A stretch of 55,396 nucleotides of DNA from Streptomyces echinoruber (GCF_014651135.1 NZ_BMWH01000027.1:52201-107596); one strand, 5' to 3'. Shown: positions 7,947 through 17,861, numbered from the stretch's first letter. Numbers and translations: made by a program. The notes: generated from the sequence alone by a model not told the origin.

Positions 7947-9814
7947 ACGCAACCACCCGCCGACTGACCACCGCCCAGGCGCTGGTGCGGTTCCTCGCCG
8001 CGCAGTACACCGAGCGCGACGGGGTACGGCACCGGCTGATCGCCGGCACCTGGGGCATCTTCGGCCACGGCAACGTGGCCGGGATCGGCCAGGCGCTGGT
8101 GGAGTACGCCGACGTGATGCCGTACCACCAGGGCCGCAACGAGCAGGCCATGGTGCACGCGGCCGTCGGCCACGCCCGCCAGCTCGACCGGCTGTCCACG
8201 CAGGCCGTGACCACCTCCATCGGGCCCGGCGCCACCAACCTGGTCACCGGTGCCGCCCTGGCCACCATCAACCGCCTGCCGGTCCTGCTGCTGCCCGGCG
8301 ACTACTTCGCCACCCGCCCCGCCGACCCGCTGCTGCAGCAGCTGGAGCACCCGGTCGAGGCGGACGTGTCCGTCAACGACACGCTCCGGCCGGTGTCGCG
8401 GTACTTCGACCGGATCACCCGGCCCGAGGCGCTGATCCCGTCGGCGCTGCAGGCGATGCGGGTGCTCACCGACCCCGCCGAGACCGGCGCGGTCACCCTC
8501 GCCCTGCCGCAGGACGTGCAGGCCGAGGCGTACGACTGGCCGGAGGAGTTCTTCGCCGAGCGGGTGTGGCACGTGCGACGGCCCGAGCCCGACCGGGCCG
8601 AGCTGGCGGAGGCGGTCCGCCTGATCCGGGCGGCCGAGCGGCCGCTGATCGTCGCCGGCGGCGGTGTGCACCACAGCCGGGCCGAGGCGGCGCTCCAGGC
8701 GTTCGTCGACGCCACCGGCATCCCGGTGGCCTCCACCCAGGCCGGCAAGGGCTCGCTGCGCCACGACCACCCGGCCGACCTCGGCGGCATCGGCCACACC
8801 GGCACCGCGGTCGCCGACGACCTCGCCCGCACCGCCGACCTGGTGATCGGCGTCGGCACCCGTTACACCGACTTCACCACCGCCTCCGGCACCCTGTTCG
8901 AAAACCCCCGGGTGCGCTTCCTCAACCTCAACATCACCGCCTTCGACGCCCACAAGCTCGCCGCGCGGACCCTGGTCTGCGACGCGCGGGCCGGGCTGGA
9001 GCGGCTGCGGGAGGCGCTGGACGGCCACCGCGTGGATGCCGCCTACGAGGCGGAGTACCGCGCCGGCAAGGAGCGCTGGGAGCAGGTGGTGGCGGCCGCC
9101 TACCGCGCCGCGGACGACAGCGCCGTACCGACGCAGACGCAGGTGCTGGGCGCGCTGGACGCGGTCGTCGGGGACGACGACGTGGTGATCAACGCGGCCG
9201 GTTCGCTCCCCGGCGACCTGCACAAGCTGTGGCGGGCGCGCAGCCCGCGCCAGTACCACCTGGAGTACGGCTACTCCTGCATGGGCTACGAGATCCCCGC
9301 CGCCATCGGCGTCCAGCAGGCCGCGCCGGAGACGGTGGTGTGGGCGCTGGTCGGCGACGGCACCTACCTGATGATGCCGACGGAGCTCGTCACCGCGGTG
9401 CAGGAGGGCCTGCCCGTCAACGTCGTCCTCGTCCAGAACCACGGCTACGCCTCCATCGGCGGCCTGTCGGAGGAGACCGGCGGCGAGCGCTTCGGCACCG
9501 CCTACCGCCACCGGGCCGCCGACGGCACCTTCACCGGCGCCCCGCTCCCCGTCGACCTCGCCGCCAACGCGGCCAGCCTCGGCATGGACGTGCTGCGCGC
9601 CAAGACGGTGCGCGAGCTGCGCGAGGCCCTGGCGGCCGCGCGGGCCTCGGACCGGCCGACGTGCGTGTACGTGGAGACCGACCCGACGCCGACCGCTCCC
9701 CCCGCGCAGGCCTGGTGGGACGTGCCGGTCGCCGAGACCGCCACCCGCGAGGCCGCGCGCGCCGCCCGGGAACGCTACGACCGGCACGTCGCCGGCCGCC
9801 GCCGCCACCTGTGA
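7943..9814 (+). CDS. iolD: 3D-(3,5/4)-trihydroxycyclohexane-1,2-dione hydrolase
   Basis: This 623-aa thiamine-diphosphate enzyme opens the inositol-derived ring to give 5-deoxy-glucuronate, the IolB substrate. Recognisable parts are LTTAQALVRFLAAQYTE at the start, GTWGIFGHGNVAGIGQAL, the TPP-enzyme segment YHQGRNEQAMVHAA with the activating Glu, a central Rossmann domain (RPLIVAGGGVHHS), and a C-terminal TPP/Mg site beginning VGDGTYLMMPTEL and ending about 30 residues later at VQNHGYASIGG. ATG 7943 overlaps the iolB stop by 4 nt. Length matches the family. Confidence 0.95.
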   Translation: MNATTRRLTTAQALVRFLAAQYTERDGVRHRLIAGTWGIFGHGNVAGIGQALVEYADVMPYHQGRNEQAMVHAAVGHARQLDRLSTQAVTTSIGPGATNLVTGAALATINRLPVLLLPGDYFATRPADPLLQQLEHPVEADVSVNDTLRPVSRYFDRITRPEALIPSALQAMRVLTDPAETGAVTLALPQDVQAEAYDWPEEFFAERVWHVRRPEPDRAELAEAVRLIRAAERPLIVAGGGVHHSRAEAALQAFVDATGIPVASTQAGKGSLRHDHPADLGGIGHTGTAVADDLARTADLVIGVGTRYTDFTTASGTLFENPRVRFLNLNITAFDAHKLAARTLVCDARAGLERLREALDGHRVDAAYEAEYRAGKERWEQVVAAAYRAADDSAVPTQTQVLGALDAVVGDDDVVINAAGSLPGDLHKLWRARSPRQYHLEYGYSCMGYEIPAAIGVQQAAPETVVWALVGDGTYLMMPTELVTAVQEGLPVNVVLVQNHGYASIGGLSEETGGERFGTAYRHRAADGTFTGAPLPVDLAANAASLGMDVLRAKTVRELREALAAARASDRPTCVYVETDPTPTAPPAQAWWDVPVAETATREAARAARERYDRHVAGRRRHL

Positions 9815-9867
9815 GCACTCCGACAATTCCTGACGGCACGTCACACAACGATCCCCGGGAGTGCCCG

Positions 9868-10671
9868 GTGCCGAGGACGACGAAGACCGGCGACCGCCCG
9901 CGCGGCGCGCGCGGCGCGGGCGCCACCGCGCTCGACGCGCTGGACCTTGCGCTGGACCGCGCCAGTCCGGTGCCGCTGTACCACCAGCTCGCCCGGCAGC
10001 TGGAGGCGGCGATCGAGCACGGGGTCCTCGCCCCGGGCAACCTCCTGGGCAACGAGGTGGACCTCTCCGTCCGCCTCGGCCTGTCCCGCCCCACCGTCCG
10101 CCAGGCCCTCCAGTCCCTCGTCGACAAGGGGCTGCTGGTGCGGCGGCGCGGGGTGGGCACGCAAGTGGTGCACAGCCAGGTCCGGCGCCCGCTGGAGCTG
10201 AGCAGCCTCTACGACGACCTGGAGGCGGCCGGGCAGCAGCCGGCCACCGAGGTGGTGCGCAACGAGACGGTGCCCGCGCCGCCCGGCGTCGCCGCCGCCC
10301 TGCGGCTCGCGCCGGGCAGCGAGGTGCGGCTGCTGGAGCGGCTGCGCCGCGCCCACGGCCGGCCGGTGGCGCTGCTGTGCACCTACCTGCCCGAGGCCCT
10401 GCTCGACCTCGGTACCGAGCGGCTGGAGTCGACCGGCCTGTACCGGCTGCTGCGCACCGCCGGCATCACCCTGCACAGCGCCCACCAGACCATCGGCGCC
10501 CGCGCGGCCGGTCCCGAGGAGGCGGCGCGCCTCGACGAGCCGGAGGGCGCCGCCCTGCTCACCATGCGGCGCACGGCCTACGACGACACCGGCCGCCCCG
10601 TCGAGTACGGCACGCACCTGTACCGGGCGTCGCGGTACACGTTCGACTTCCGGCTGCTGGTCCGGCCGTGA
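9868..10671 (+). CDS. GntR-family transcriptional regulator (HutC/UTRA type), probable inositol regulator
   Basis: This 267-aa regulator has an N-terminal winged helix (VPLYHQLARQLEAAIEHG, then LGLSRPTVRQALQSLVDKGL and the RRRGVGTQV wing) and a C-terminal UTRA effector domain (LERLRRAHGRPVALLCTYLPEAL ... EYGTHLYRASRYTFDF). It closes the iolC-iolD operon, so it is probably autoregulated with it, and the symmetric site at 4390-4459 is the obvious operator candidate. Start GTG 9868 (VPRTTKTG) has GGGAG six nt upstream. The effector is likely an inositol-pathway intermediate; that is inference. Confidence 0.9.
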   Translation: MPRTTKTGDRPRGARGAGATALDALDLALDRASPVPLYHQLARQLEAAIEHGVLAPGNLLGNEVDLSVRLGLSRPTVRQALQSLVDKGLLVRRRGVGTQVVHSQVRRPLELSSLYDDLEAAGQQPATEVVRNETVPAPPGVAAALRLAPGSEVRLLERLRRAHGRPVALLCTYLPEALLDLGTERLESTGLYRLLRTAGITLHSAHQTIGARAAGPEEAARLDEPEGAALLTMRRTAYDDTGRPVEYGTHLYRASRYTFDFRLLVRP

Positions 10672-10793
10672 CCGCCCGCCCCGGCGGCACCCGCCCGGGG
10701 TCGGCGCACCGGCCGGGCCCGTGCCGCCGGGCGGCGGCACGGGCGCCGGAACAGACGCCGGAACGAGTGCCGGGCGTGCCGGGTGGAACACGC

Positions 10794-10833
10794 CCGAGGG
10801 GCCCGGCCGGAAATTTCCGGCCGGGCCCCTCGG
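10794..10833. terminator. Perfect 40-bp palindromic bidirectional terminator
   Basis: The two 20-nt arms (10794-10813 and 10814-10833) are exact reverse complements with an AAATTT centre. It lies between the rightward GntR gene and the leftward tRNA-Pro, so it probably stops transcription from both sides. There is no long U-tract, as is common in streptomycetes. Confidence 0.85.
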
Positions 10834-10849
10834 ACCGCGTTCTCGCAAG

Positions 10850-10923
<74 letters not shown>

Positions 10924-11049
10924 ATGCGCTCACGACGGCCTTCCGAAGTGATCGCGCGGGCATCACTTTACCGCACGCGACGGGGTGGGCCGAAGCGGAT
11001 CCGGGGCCGGGGAACGAGCCGGAGGGACAAGCCGGGGGACAATCGGCGT

Positions 11050-11592
11050 ATGGGCAGGCGTATGAGCAGTGCATCCTCACCCCGGCCGCGGCCGGCGGCC
11101 GCCGCGCGGGACCGGGACGGCGCGGGCCGGGCCCGCAACGCCCGGCCCCGGGACGGCCTCGGGCGGCCGTTGCCGTACGGCACCGAGGGCGTGCCCCGGC
11201 AGCCGGAGGGCGTCGTACGCACCCCGCGCGAGACGGTGGCCGAGGCGCAGGCGCTGCTGGCGTCCGGGCGGCCGTTCCACGCCCACGAGGTGTTCGAGGA
11301 CGCCTGGAAGTCGGGACCGCAGGCGGAGCGCACGCTGTGGCGCGGGCTCGCCCAGCTCGCCGTCGGCCTCACCCACGCCGCGCGCGGCAACGCCGCCGGC
11401 GGCGCCCGGCTGCTGCGCCGCGGCGCCGGCGCCGTCGAGGAGTGGATGGCCGAGCAGGGGCGCTCGCAGCCGTACGGGATGGACCTGGCGGGGCTGACGG
11501 CGTGGGCGCGCCGGCTGGCCGGGGAGGTGGCGGCCGGCGGCGGGCCCGTCGACGCGGCGGCGCACGCGCCCCGGCTCACCGGGACGCCGTAG
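11050..11592 (+). CDS. DUF309 domain-containing protein
   Basis: This protein of about 180 aa has the DUF309 helical core: LASGRPFHAHEVFEDAWK (about 75-92), WRGLAQLAVGLTHAARGNAAGG and the RLLRRGAGAVEEW helix. The HAHEVFEDAWK motif with paired acidic and His residues is the hallmark. The N-terminal 50 residues are Arg/Ala-rich and may be disordered or partly untranslated: ATG 11050 is taken as start, with ATG 11062 possible. It begins 127 nt to the right of the leftward tRNA. Biochemical role is unknown for the family. Confidence 0.85.
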   Translation: MGRRMSSASSPRPRPAAAARDRDGAGRARNARPRDGLGRPLPYGTEGVPRQPEGVVRTPRETVAEAQALLASGRPFHAHEVFEDAWKSGPQAERTLWRGLAQLAVGLTHAARGNAAGGARLLRRGAGAVEEWMAEQGRSQPYGMDLAGLTAWARRLAGEVAAGGGPVDAAAHAPRLTGTP

Positions 11593-11666
11593 CGGCGCGG
11601 CGCACACGCCACGGCAGCGCGGCGCGCGGTCGCCAGGACCGGCGCACACCGCCGCGGCCGGCCGAC

Positions 11667-11756
11667 GCGCGGTGCGGAGTCGGCGCGCGGTCCGGAGTCG
11701 GCGCGCGGTCCGGGATCGACGCGCGGTCCGGAGTCGACGTGCGGTCCGGGGCCGGG
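11667..11756. repeat. Five 18-bp tandem repeats upstream of cobF
   Basis: Units of the form GCGCGGTCCGGAGTCGGC recur at 11667, 11685, 11703, 11721 and 11739, with one to five differences between neighbours. The array fills the gap between the DUF309 gene and cobF and ends 36 nt before the cobF start, so it sits in the promoter or leader of cobF. Confidence 0.8.
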
Positions 11757-11792
11757 GGCGGTGGCGCCAGGGGCGTACGGCAGACTCGGGGC

Positions 11793-12593
11793 GTGCGAAG
11801 GATCAATGTCATCGGTATCGGCGCGGGCGACCCCGACCAGCTGACCCTGCAGGCGGTGAAGGCCCTGCGGGCCACGGACGTGTTCTTCCTCCTGGACAAG
11901 GGAGAGGCCAAGGCGGACCTCGTCGGGCTGCGCCGGGACATCCTCGCCGCGCACGTGCCCGAGGGGACGTACCGTCTCGTCGAGGCCCGCGACCCCGAGC
12001 GGGACCGCACCGCGGGCGGCGCCGCCTACTCCCCCGCCGTCGGGGACTGGCGCAGCGCCCGCGCCGGCATCTACGAGCGGCTGATCGCCGAGGAGCTGGG
12101 CGAGGACGAGACCGGCGCGTTCCTGGTGTGGGGGGACCCCGCGCTGTACGACAGCACGCTGGGCATCCTCGAGGAGGTACTGGCCCGCGGCACGGTGACC
12201 TTCGAGTACACCGTCGTGCCCGGCATCAGCAGCGTCTCCGCGCTCGCCGCCCGGCACCGCACCGGGCTGAACCGGGTCGGCGGCCCGGTGCAGATCACCA
12301 CCGGCCGGCGGCTCGCCGAGGGCTTCCCGCGGGACGCGGACGACGTCGTGGTGATGCTCGACGCGCACCAGGCCTTCCGGCGGTACGCCGACCGGGACGC
12401 CGACGACGCCGGCGACATCGACATCTACTGGGGCGCCTACCTCGGCACCCCGGACGAGATCCTCGTCTCCGGCCCGCTCGCCGAGGTCGCCCCGCGCATC
12501 GAGCGGCTGCGGGCGCAGGCGCGCGCACGCAAGGGCTGGATCATGGACACGTACCTGCTGCGACGGCGCCGCGAGGACGGCGACGGCGCGTAG
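11793..12593 (+). CDS. cobF: Precorrin-6A synthase (deacetylating)
   Basis: This protein of about 266 aa belongs to the tetrapyrrole C-methyltransferase family. Its N-terminal INVIGIGAGDPDQLTLQAVKAL (with GxGxGD) binds SAM. FLVWGDPALYDSTL and the YTVVPGISSVSALAARH segment mark the CobF branch, which methylates C-1 of precorrin-5 and removes the acetyl group in aerobic cobalamin synthesis. GTG 11793 is the best start (VRRINVIGIG); the ribosome site is weak. It faces cobK, the next pathway enzyme, with 33 bp between the two stops. Confidence 0.92.
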   Translation: MRRINVIGIGAGDPDQLTLQAVKALRATDVFFLLDKGEAKADLVGLRRDILAAHVPEGTYRLVEARDPERDRTAGGAAYSPAVGDWRSARAGIYERLIAEELGEDETGAFLVWGDPALYDSTLGILEEVLARGTVTFEYTVVPGISSVSALAARHRTGLNRVGGPVQITTGRRLAEGFPRDADDVVVMLDAHQAFRRYADRDADDAGDIDIYWGAYLGTPDEILVSGPLAEVAPRIERLRAQARARKGWIMDTYLLRRRREDGDGA

Positions 12594-12626
12594 CCGGCAG
12601 CGGGCGGGCGACGGCCCCGGGCGCCG

Positions 12627-13373
12627 TCACGGCGCGGTGAGCCCGAGCCGCTCCAGCACGCCGGGCACGTCGGGGACGGCCGTCACGCCGGGCGGCAGCG
12701 GAGGGCGCCGGACGACCACCACCGGCACCCCGAGCCGTCGCGCGGCCGTCAGTTTCGCCGCGGTCGCCGCGCCGCCGCTGTCCTTCGTCACCAGCACGTC
12801 GATGCGGTGCCCGCGCAGCAGCGCCTCCTCGCCGGCCACGGTGAACGGCCCGCGCGCCAGCAGCACCTCGGTGTGCGGCGGCAGCGGCGGCGCGGGCGGC
12901 TCCACGGACCGCACGAGGAAACGCAGCCCGGTCAGGTGCGCGAAGGCCGCCAGGCCCAGGCGGCCGGTGGTCAGGAACACCCGGCGTCCCAGCCGCGGCA
13001 GCAGGTCGGCGGCGGCCGGCAGGGAGGCCGCGTCGTGCCAGCGGTCGCCCTCGCCGGGCCGCCAGCCCGGGCGGCGCAGGACGACCGCGGGCACCCCGAC
13101 GGCCGCCGCGGCCCGCGCCGCGTTGCGCGTGATCGTCTCGGCGAAGGGGTGGGTGGCGTCGACGAGGGCGTCCACGCGGTGTTCCCGCAGCCACGCGGCG
13201 AGTCCCTCCGGCCCGCCGAACCCGCCGGTGCGTACCTGCCCCGCGACCGCCGCGGGGCGCGTCACCCGCCCCGCCAGCGAGACGGTGACCCGCACACCGG
13301 GGCGCGCCGCCAGCTCGGCGGCCAGTTCACGTGCCTCGGCGGTGCCGCCGAGGACCAGGACGTGCGGGGACAT
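12627..13373 (-). CDS. cobK: Precorrin-6A reductase
   Basis: This 248-aa NADPH-dependent enzyme reduces precorrin-6A to precorrin-6B. Family marks are the N-terminal VLVLGGTAEARELAAEL dinucleotide site (5-20), VDALVDATHPFAETITRNA (about 70-88), RRVFLTTGR, IDVLVTKDSGGAATAAKL and a C-terminal VPVVVVRRPPLP. ATG 13373 is chosen; the frame stays open far upstream through the tandem repeats and deacetylase gene, which is shadow. The gene acts right after CobF and is arranged convergently with it. Confidence 0.92.
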   Translation of the reverse strand: MSPHVLVLGGTAEARELAAELAARPGVRVTVSLAGRVTRPAAVAGQVRTGGFGGPEGLAAWLREHRVDALVDATHPFAETITRNAARAAAAVGVPAVVLRRPGWRPGEGDRWHDAASLPAAADLLPRLGRRVFLTTGRLGLAAFAHLTGLRFLVRSVEPPAPPLPPHTEVLLARGPFTVAGEEALLRGHRIDVLVTKDSGGAATAAKLTAARRLGVPVVVVRRPPLPPGVTAVPDVPGVLERLGLTAP

Positions 13374-13404
13374 GGCGACGAGCGTACGGCGGGCCCGGGC
13401 CGGC

Positions 13405-13550
13405 CGGCGGTCCGGGGTCCGAGCCCGCCGGAGGTCCGGGGTCCGAGCCCGCCGGAGGTCCGGGGTCCGGGCCGGGAGTCCGGGCCGAGGGCAAGCGGGG
13501 AGTCCGGGCCGAGGGCAGGCCGGGAGTCCGGGGGCCAGGCCGGGGTCCGG
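13405..13550. repeat. Two adjoining families of about 24-bp tandem repeats
   Basis: Three copies of a 24-bp unit containing GGTCCGGGGTCCGAGCCCGC run from about 13405, followed by three copies of a second unit containing GGGAGTCCGGGCCGAGGGC to about 13550. The array occupies the whole gap between cobK and the polysaccharide deacetylase gene and reads as Gly/Pro-rich repeats in open frames. Confidence 0.8.
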
Positions 13551-13554
13551 GCCG

Positions 13555-14382
13555 CTACCGCTCCGCCCGCGCCCCCACCCCGTGCTCCGCCAGCGGCCCC
13601 ACCTCCCAGCCGGCCTCCCGGCAGTCCCGGACGAGGCCGGGGAGGGCGCCGAGGGCGGCGCGCCAGCAGCCGGGGGCGGCGGTGCGATCGGTGTCGTGGA
13701 GCAGGATCGTGCCGCCGCCGCGCAGGTCGGCGCCGACGGCGGCGCGCACGGAGGCGGGGGTGGCGTCCGCCGTCCAGTCCCGGCCCCACGCGGTCCACAG
13801 CACCGGACGCAGGCCGGCCCGGCGGGCGGCGGCCCAGCGTCCGGAGGTGAGGATGCCGTACGGGGGCCGGTACCAGCGGGGCCGTCGGCCCGTGGTGTCG
13901 TGCACGACGCGGCCGGCCAGCTCCGTCTCGCGCAGATCCCGGGCCGGCGCGGGCAGCCAGGGGCGGCCGTGGGTCCAGCCGTGCACGGCGAGTTCGTGCC
14001 CGCGGCCGGCGATCTCCCGGGTGAGCCCGGGGTGGCGGACGACGCTCTCGCCGAGGACGAAGAAGGTGGCACGCACCCCGAGGTCGTCCAGGGCGTCGAG
14101 GAAGCGGGGGGTGGTCGCCGGGTCCGGGCCGTCGTCGAAGGTGAGGGCGACGTGGCGGGGGTGGCCGAGGCCGGCCAGCCGCGGGAAACAGGCGGCGCGC
14201 AGGCGGGGCAGCCAGGTGGCGGCCGGCACGAGGTGCGCGGCGGCCACCGCGGCGACCGCGGCGGTACACGGCAGCAGAACGGCGGCGGCCGCAGGACGGA
14301 CACGGACGGGGGGCGCGCCGGCGGGGCGGACGGGGCCCGGCGTCGTGGCCGTGCTGCCGGGGCGGGCGGAACGGCGGTTCAT
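13555..14382 (-). CDS. Polysaccharide deacetylase family protein
   Basis: This 275-aa protein has an N-terminal signal-anchor (hydrophobic segment at about 32-50) and a NodB homology domain. Motif 1 is HVALTFDDGPDPATTPRFLDAL (metal and catalytic Asp pair), motif 2 HGWTHGRP supplies the His ligand, motif 3 RWYRPPYGIL is standard, and TILLHDTD is the C-terminal His motif. It is therefore likely to be an extracytoplasmic deacetylase of a cell-wall or surface polysaccharide. AAAGGAGG precedes ATG 14382 at 7-8 nt. Confidence 0.9.
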   Translation of the reverse strand: MNRRSARPGSTATTPGPVRPAGAPPVRVRPAAAAVLLPCTAAVAAVAAAHLVPAATWLPRLRAACFPRLAGLGHPRHVALTFDDGPDPATTPRFLDALDDLGVRATFFVLGESVVRHPGLTREIAGRGHELAVHGWTHGRPWLPAPARDLRETELAGRVVHDTTGRRPRWYRPPYGILTSGRWAAARRAGLRPVLWTAWGRDWTADATPASVRAAVGADLRGGGTILLHDTDRTAAPGCWRAALGALPGLVRDCREAGWEVGPLAEHGVGARAER

Positions 14383-14399
14383 CGAGGAGCCTCCTTTCG

Positions 14400-14676
14400 T
14401 CCTCCGGTCACGCGGTCACGCTGCGACTTCCGGCCATGCTCCGGCCTCCGCACCAGGCGCGCACCGTCCCCGGTCACCCTTCGCCCCCGGACACGCATCG
14501 CCCTCCGGCCACGCGTCGCCCCCGGCCACGTTGCGGCCTCCGCACCAGGCGCGCACCGTCCCCGGCCACGCTCCGGCCCCCGGACCAGGCACGCACCGCC
14601 CCCCGGTCGCCCTTCGTCCCCAGGCACACATCGCCCTCCGGCCACATGTCATCCCCGGCCATGCTCCAGCTTCCGG
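14400..14676. repeat. Degenerate GC-rich repeat field
   Basis: The gap between the deacetylase and DMT transporter genes is made of imperfect units of about 18 bp built on CCCCGGCCACGC and CATCGCCCTCCGG. CCTCCGCACCAGGCGCGCAC occurs twice (near 14450 and 14540). No gene or clear promoter is visible. Confidence 0.6.
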
Positions 14677-15618
14677 TCACGCCGCGCTCGCCGTCCGCGG
14701 TGGCTGCCCGCTCGGTGTCCCGCCGGTGTCCCAGTCGCCGGAGACGGTGGGCGCCCGGGCCAGTCCGATGCTGCCGGCGGCGATGAGCGCGACGCCGACC
14801 GCCTCCGGCAGCAGGCGCGGGCCGAGCGCGATGCGCTCGCCGAACAGCGCCCAGCCCAGGGCCATGCTGGTGAGCGCGTCACCGAGGGTGAGGGCGGGCT
14901 GGGAGGCCACCAGGGTGCCGGCCCGGAAGGCGCCCCGCAGCAGCACCAGGGCGGTGACGCCGGTGAGCGCGAGGGCGTAGAGCGGCCAGTCCGTCACCAG
15001 GGCGGTCAGGCCCCTGGACAGGCGCCCGGTCACCTCTTTCAGGACGGCGGCCGTGGCCGCGAACGACAGGGCCGCCGCCAGGCCCAGCAGCGCGGCCCGC
15101 GGAGCGCCCCGGACCAGGTGGGCGACGGCGGCGAGCAGGAGCACCGCCGCGCCGGTGGCGGCCCCGGCGGCCGCCCAGCGGCCGACCGCCGCGGTGGAGT
15201 GCCCCGCGACGGGGGCGGCCGACGCGAGGAAGAGCGCGAGGCCCGCCGCCAGCGCCAGGAACGACGCCCAGGTGATCCGGTCCGGAGGCCGGTGGAAGAC
15301 GGCGGCGCCCACCGCCAGCGTGAACAGCAGCTCGGTCGTCATCAGGGGCTGCACGAGGGACAGGCTGCCCACGGCGAGGGCCGCGGCCTGCGCCGCCGCC
15401 GCGAGAGCCATGGCGGCGGCGCCCGCGAGCCAGTACCGGCGGTGCGCGGCGCGGGCGCGCTCCCGCGCCGCGCGGACGCGCTCCCGCGCGCGGCTGCTTT
15501 CCGCCCGCCGCGTCTTCGCCGCCCTGGGCGCGGCCAGCGCGGCACGGCGCCAGAACACCGAGGCCGCGGCGTTGGCGAGGGCGGCCAGGAGGGCGAGGAC
15601 GACGGTGAGGGCGTTCAC
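14677..15618 (-). CDS. DMT (EamA-like) family transporter
   Basis: This protein of about 313 aa has about nine or ten hydrophobic helices arranged as a repeated EamA unit (first helix LTVVLALLAALANAAASVFWRRAAL; later VGSLSLVQPLMTTELLFTLAVGAAVF and VLLRGAFRAGTLVASQPALTLGDALTSMALGWALFGE). A charged cytoplasmic loop of Arg/Ala repeats (about 35-62) separates helix 1 from helix 2. GTG 15618 is chosen, with GGGACAG upstream, 16 nt beyond the SDR stop, so the two form an operon. Substrate unknown. Confidence 0.87.
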   Translation of the reverse strand: MNALTVVLALLAALANAAASVFWRRAALAAPRAAKTRRAESSRARERVRAARERARAAHRRYWLAGAAAMALAAAAQAAALAVGSLSLVQPLMTTELLFTLAVGAAVFHRPPDRITWASFLALAAGLALFLASAAPVAGHSTAAVGRWAAAGAATGAAVLLLAAVAHLVRGAPRAALLGLAAALSFAATAAVLKEVTGRLSRGLTALVTDWPLYALALTGVTALVLLRGAFRAGTLVASQPALTLGDALTSMALGWALFGERIALGPRLLPEAVGVALIAAGSIGLARAPTVSGDWDTGGTPSGQPPRTASAA

Positions 15619-15634
15619 CCCGCTGTCCCACCCG

Positions 15635-16489
<855 letters not shown>

Positions 16490-16560
16490 GGGCGACGCAC
16501 CTCCGGGACCCGACGGGCGGCGACGCGCTCCCGGCGGGTGGGCGGGACCAGGCGGTCACG

Positions 16561-16635
16561 GAGTAACCCGGTGGCGGAGTCCCAAACGCGGCGGGAGAGT
16601 GTGCCGTCGTTTGCCCGGGGCCGTACGGGTTACTC
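16561..16635. promoter_or_regulatory. Inverted repeat between divergent SDR and glycosyltransferase genes
   Basis: GAGTAACCCG at 16561-16570 is repeated as the exact reverse complement CGGGTTACTC at 16626-16635, with 55 bp between. The arms lie close to the start regions of the two divergent genes, a layout that fits a looped or paired operator. The binding protein is unknown. Confidence 0.55.
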
Positions 16636-16643
16636 GGGCGGCC

Positions 16644-17861
16644 GTGCTCGACGACCGCACCCGCCGCGCCGCGGCCGACGATGTCCTTTCCGCCTCCTCC
16701 CGCCCTTCCCGCGCCGCGGGTTCCCCCCGTCCTTCCCCCGCCGAGGGTCCCGACGGAGCCCGGACGCTGCTCGTGGTGAGCGCGAGCATGGGCTCCGGGC
16801 ACGACACGGTGGCCGCCGAGCTGGCCCGCCGGGCCCGCGCCACCGGCCGGCGGGCCCATGTCGTGGACGTGCTGGAGCTGCTGCCGTACGGGCTGGGCGC
16901 GGGGCTGCGCCGCTCGTACCGGTCCTGGGTGCGCGACACGCCGTGGGTCTACGCCGGCGTCTACCGCGCGTTCCTGCGCCCCGGCCGCCGGCCGCGCCCC
17001 TCCGGCACCCCGCTGGCGCGGCTGGCGTCCGGGCGGCTGCTGGAACTGGTGGACGCCACCGGCGCCGACGTGGTGGTGCCCGTCTTCCACCTGGCCGCGC
17101 AGCTCACCGGCCACCTGCGGGCGCGGGGCGCGCTGCGGGTGCCCAGTCGCGTCGCCGTCGTCGACTTCGCCGTGCACCGGCAGTGGTTGCACCCCGGCAA
17201 CGACCTCCACCTGTGCGTCTCCGCACCGGCGGCGGCCGAGGTGCGCCGGGCCACCGGGCGGCCGGCGGAGGCGACCGGGCCGGTCGTGGACCCGGCGTTC
17301 ACGGTGGCGGGCCCCGGCGCCGAGCGGTGGCGGCGCGTGTGCGAGCGGCGGGGCCGGGGGCGTCCCGCGGTGCTGGTGTCGGCCGGCGCCTGGGGGGTCG
17401 GCTCGCACCTGCCGGCCACGGCCCGGCTACTGGCGGCGGACGGTTTCCTGCCGGTGGTGCTGTGCGGCGCCAACGAGGCGCTGCGGCGCCGGCTCGCGGC
17501 CGAGCCGGGTGTGCTGGCGCTGGGCTGGGTGTCCGACCTGCCGGATCTGATGCACGCCGCGCGAGCCCTGGTGGACAACGCCGCCGGGCAGACCGCCGTG
17601 CAGGCGCTGGCCGCCGGGCTGCCCGTGGTGGGGTACCGCCCGCTGCCCGGCCACGGCGCCGAGGGGGTGCGCCGGATGGCGGCCCTGGGGGTGTCCGAGC
17701 ACGCCCCGGACGCGTCCGCCCTGTCGGCCTCCCTCGCGCGCCTGACGGCACCCGGACCCGAGCGCGAGCGGCGGGTCGCCGCGGGCCGAGCTCTCTTCCG
17801 CGCCGACGCACTGACCCGGGTGGTGCACGGGGTTCCCGCGACGAAAAAACTTGAGCCCTAA
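16644..17861 (+). CDS. Glycosyltransferase of the MGDG-synthase/GT28 type
   Basis: This protein of about 405 aa has a GT-B fold. After a Pro/Ser-rich start, LLVVSASMGSGHDTVAAELARRA resembles the GxGHxxAA segment of MGDG synthase N-terminal domains. The C-terminal half has a donor-site segment, DLMHAARALVDNAAGQTAVQALAAGLPVVGYRPLPGHG, typical of GT28-C. It probably adds a sugar to a lipid or a lipid-linked acceptor at the membrane face. Start uncertain: GTG 16644 is used; GTG 16599 would add 15 residues and would lie inside the inverted repeat. The stop lies inside the Hsp20 promoter region. Confidence 0.82.
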   Translation: MLDDRTRRAAADDVLSASSRPSRAAGSPRPSPAEGPDGARTLLVVSASMGSGHDTVAAELARRARATGRRAHVVDVLELLPYGLGAGLRRSYRSWVRDTPWVYAGVYRAFLRPGRRPRPSGTPLARLASGRLLELVDATGADVVVPVFHLAAQLTGHLRARGALRVPSRVAVVDFAVHRQWLHPGNDLHLCVSAPAAAEVRRATGRPAEATGPVVDPAFTVAGPGAERWRRVCERRGRGRPAVLVSAGAWGVGSHLPATARLLAADGFLPVVLCGANEALRRRLAAEPGVLALGWVSDLPDLMHAARALVDNAAGQTAVQALAAGLPVVGYRPLPGHGAEGVRRMAALGVSEHAPDASALSASLARLTAPGPERERRVAAGRALFRADALTRVVHGVPATKKLEP

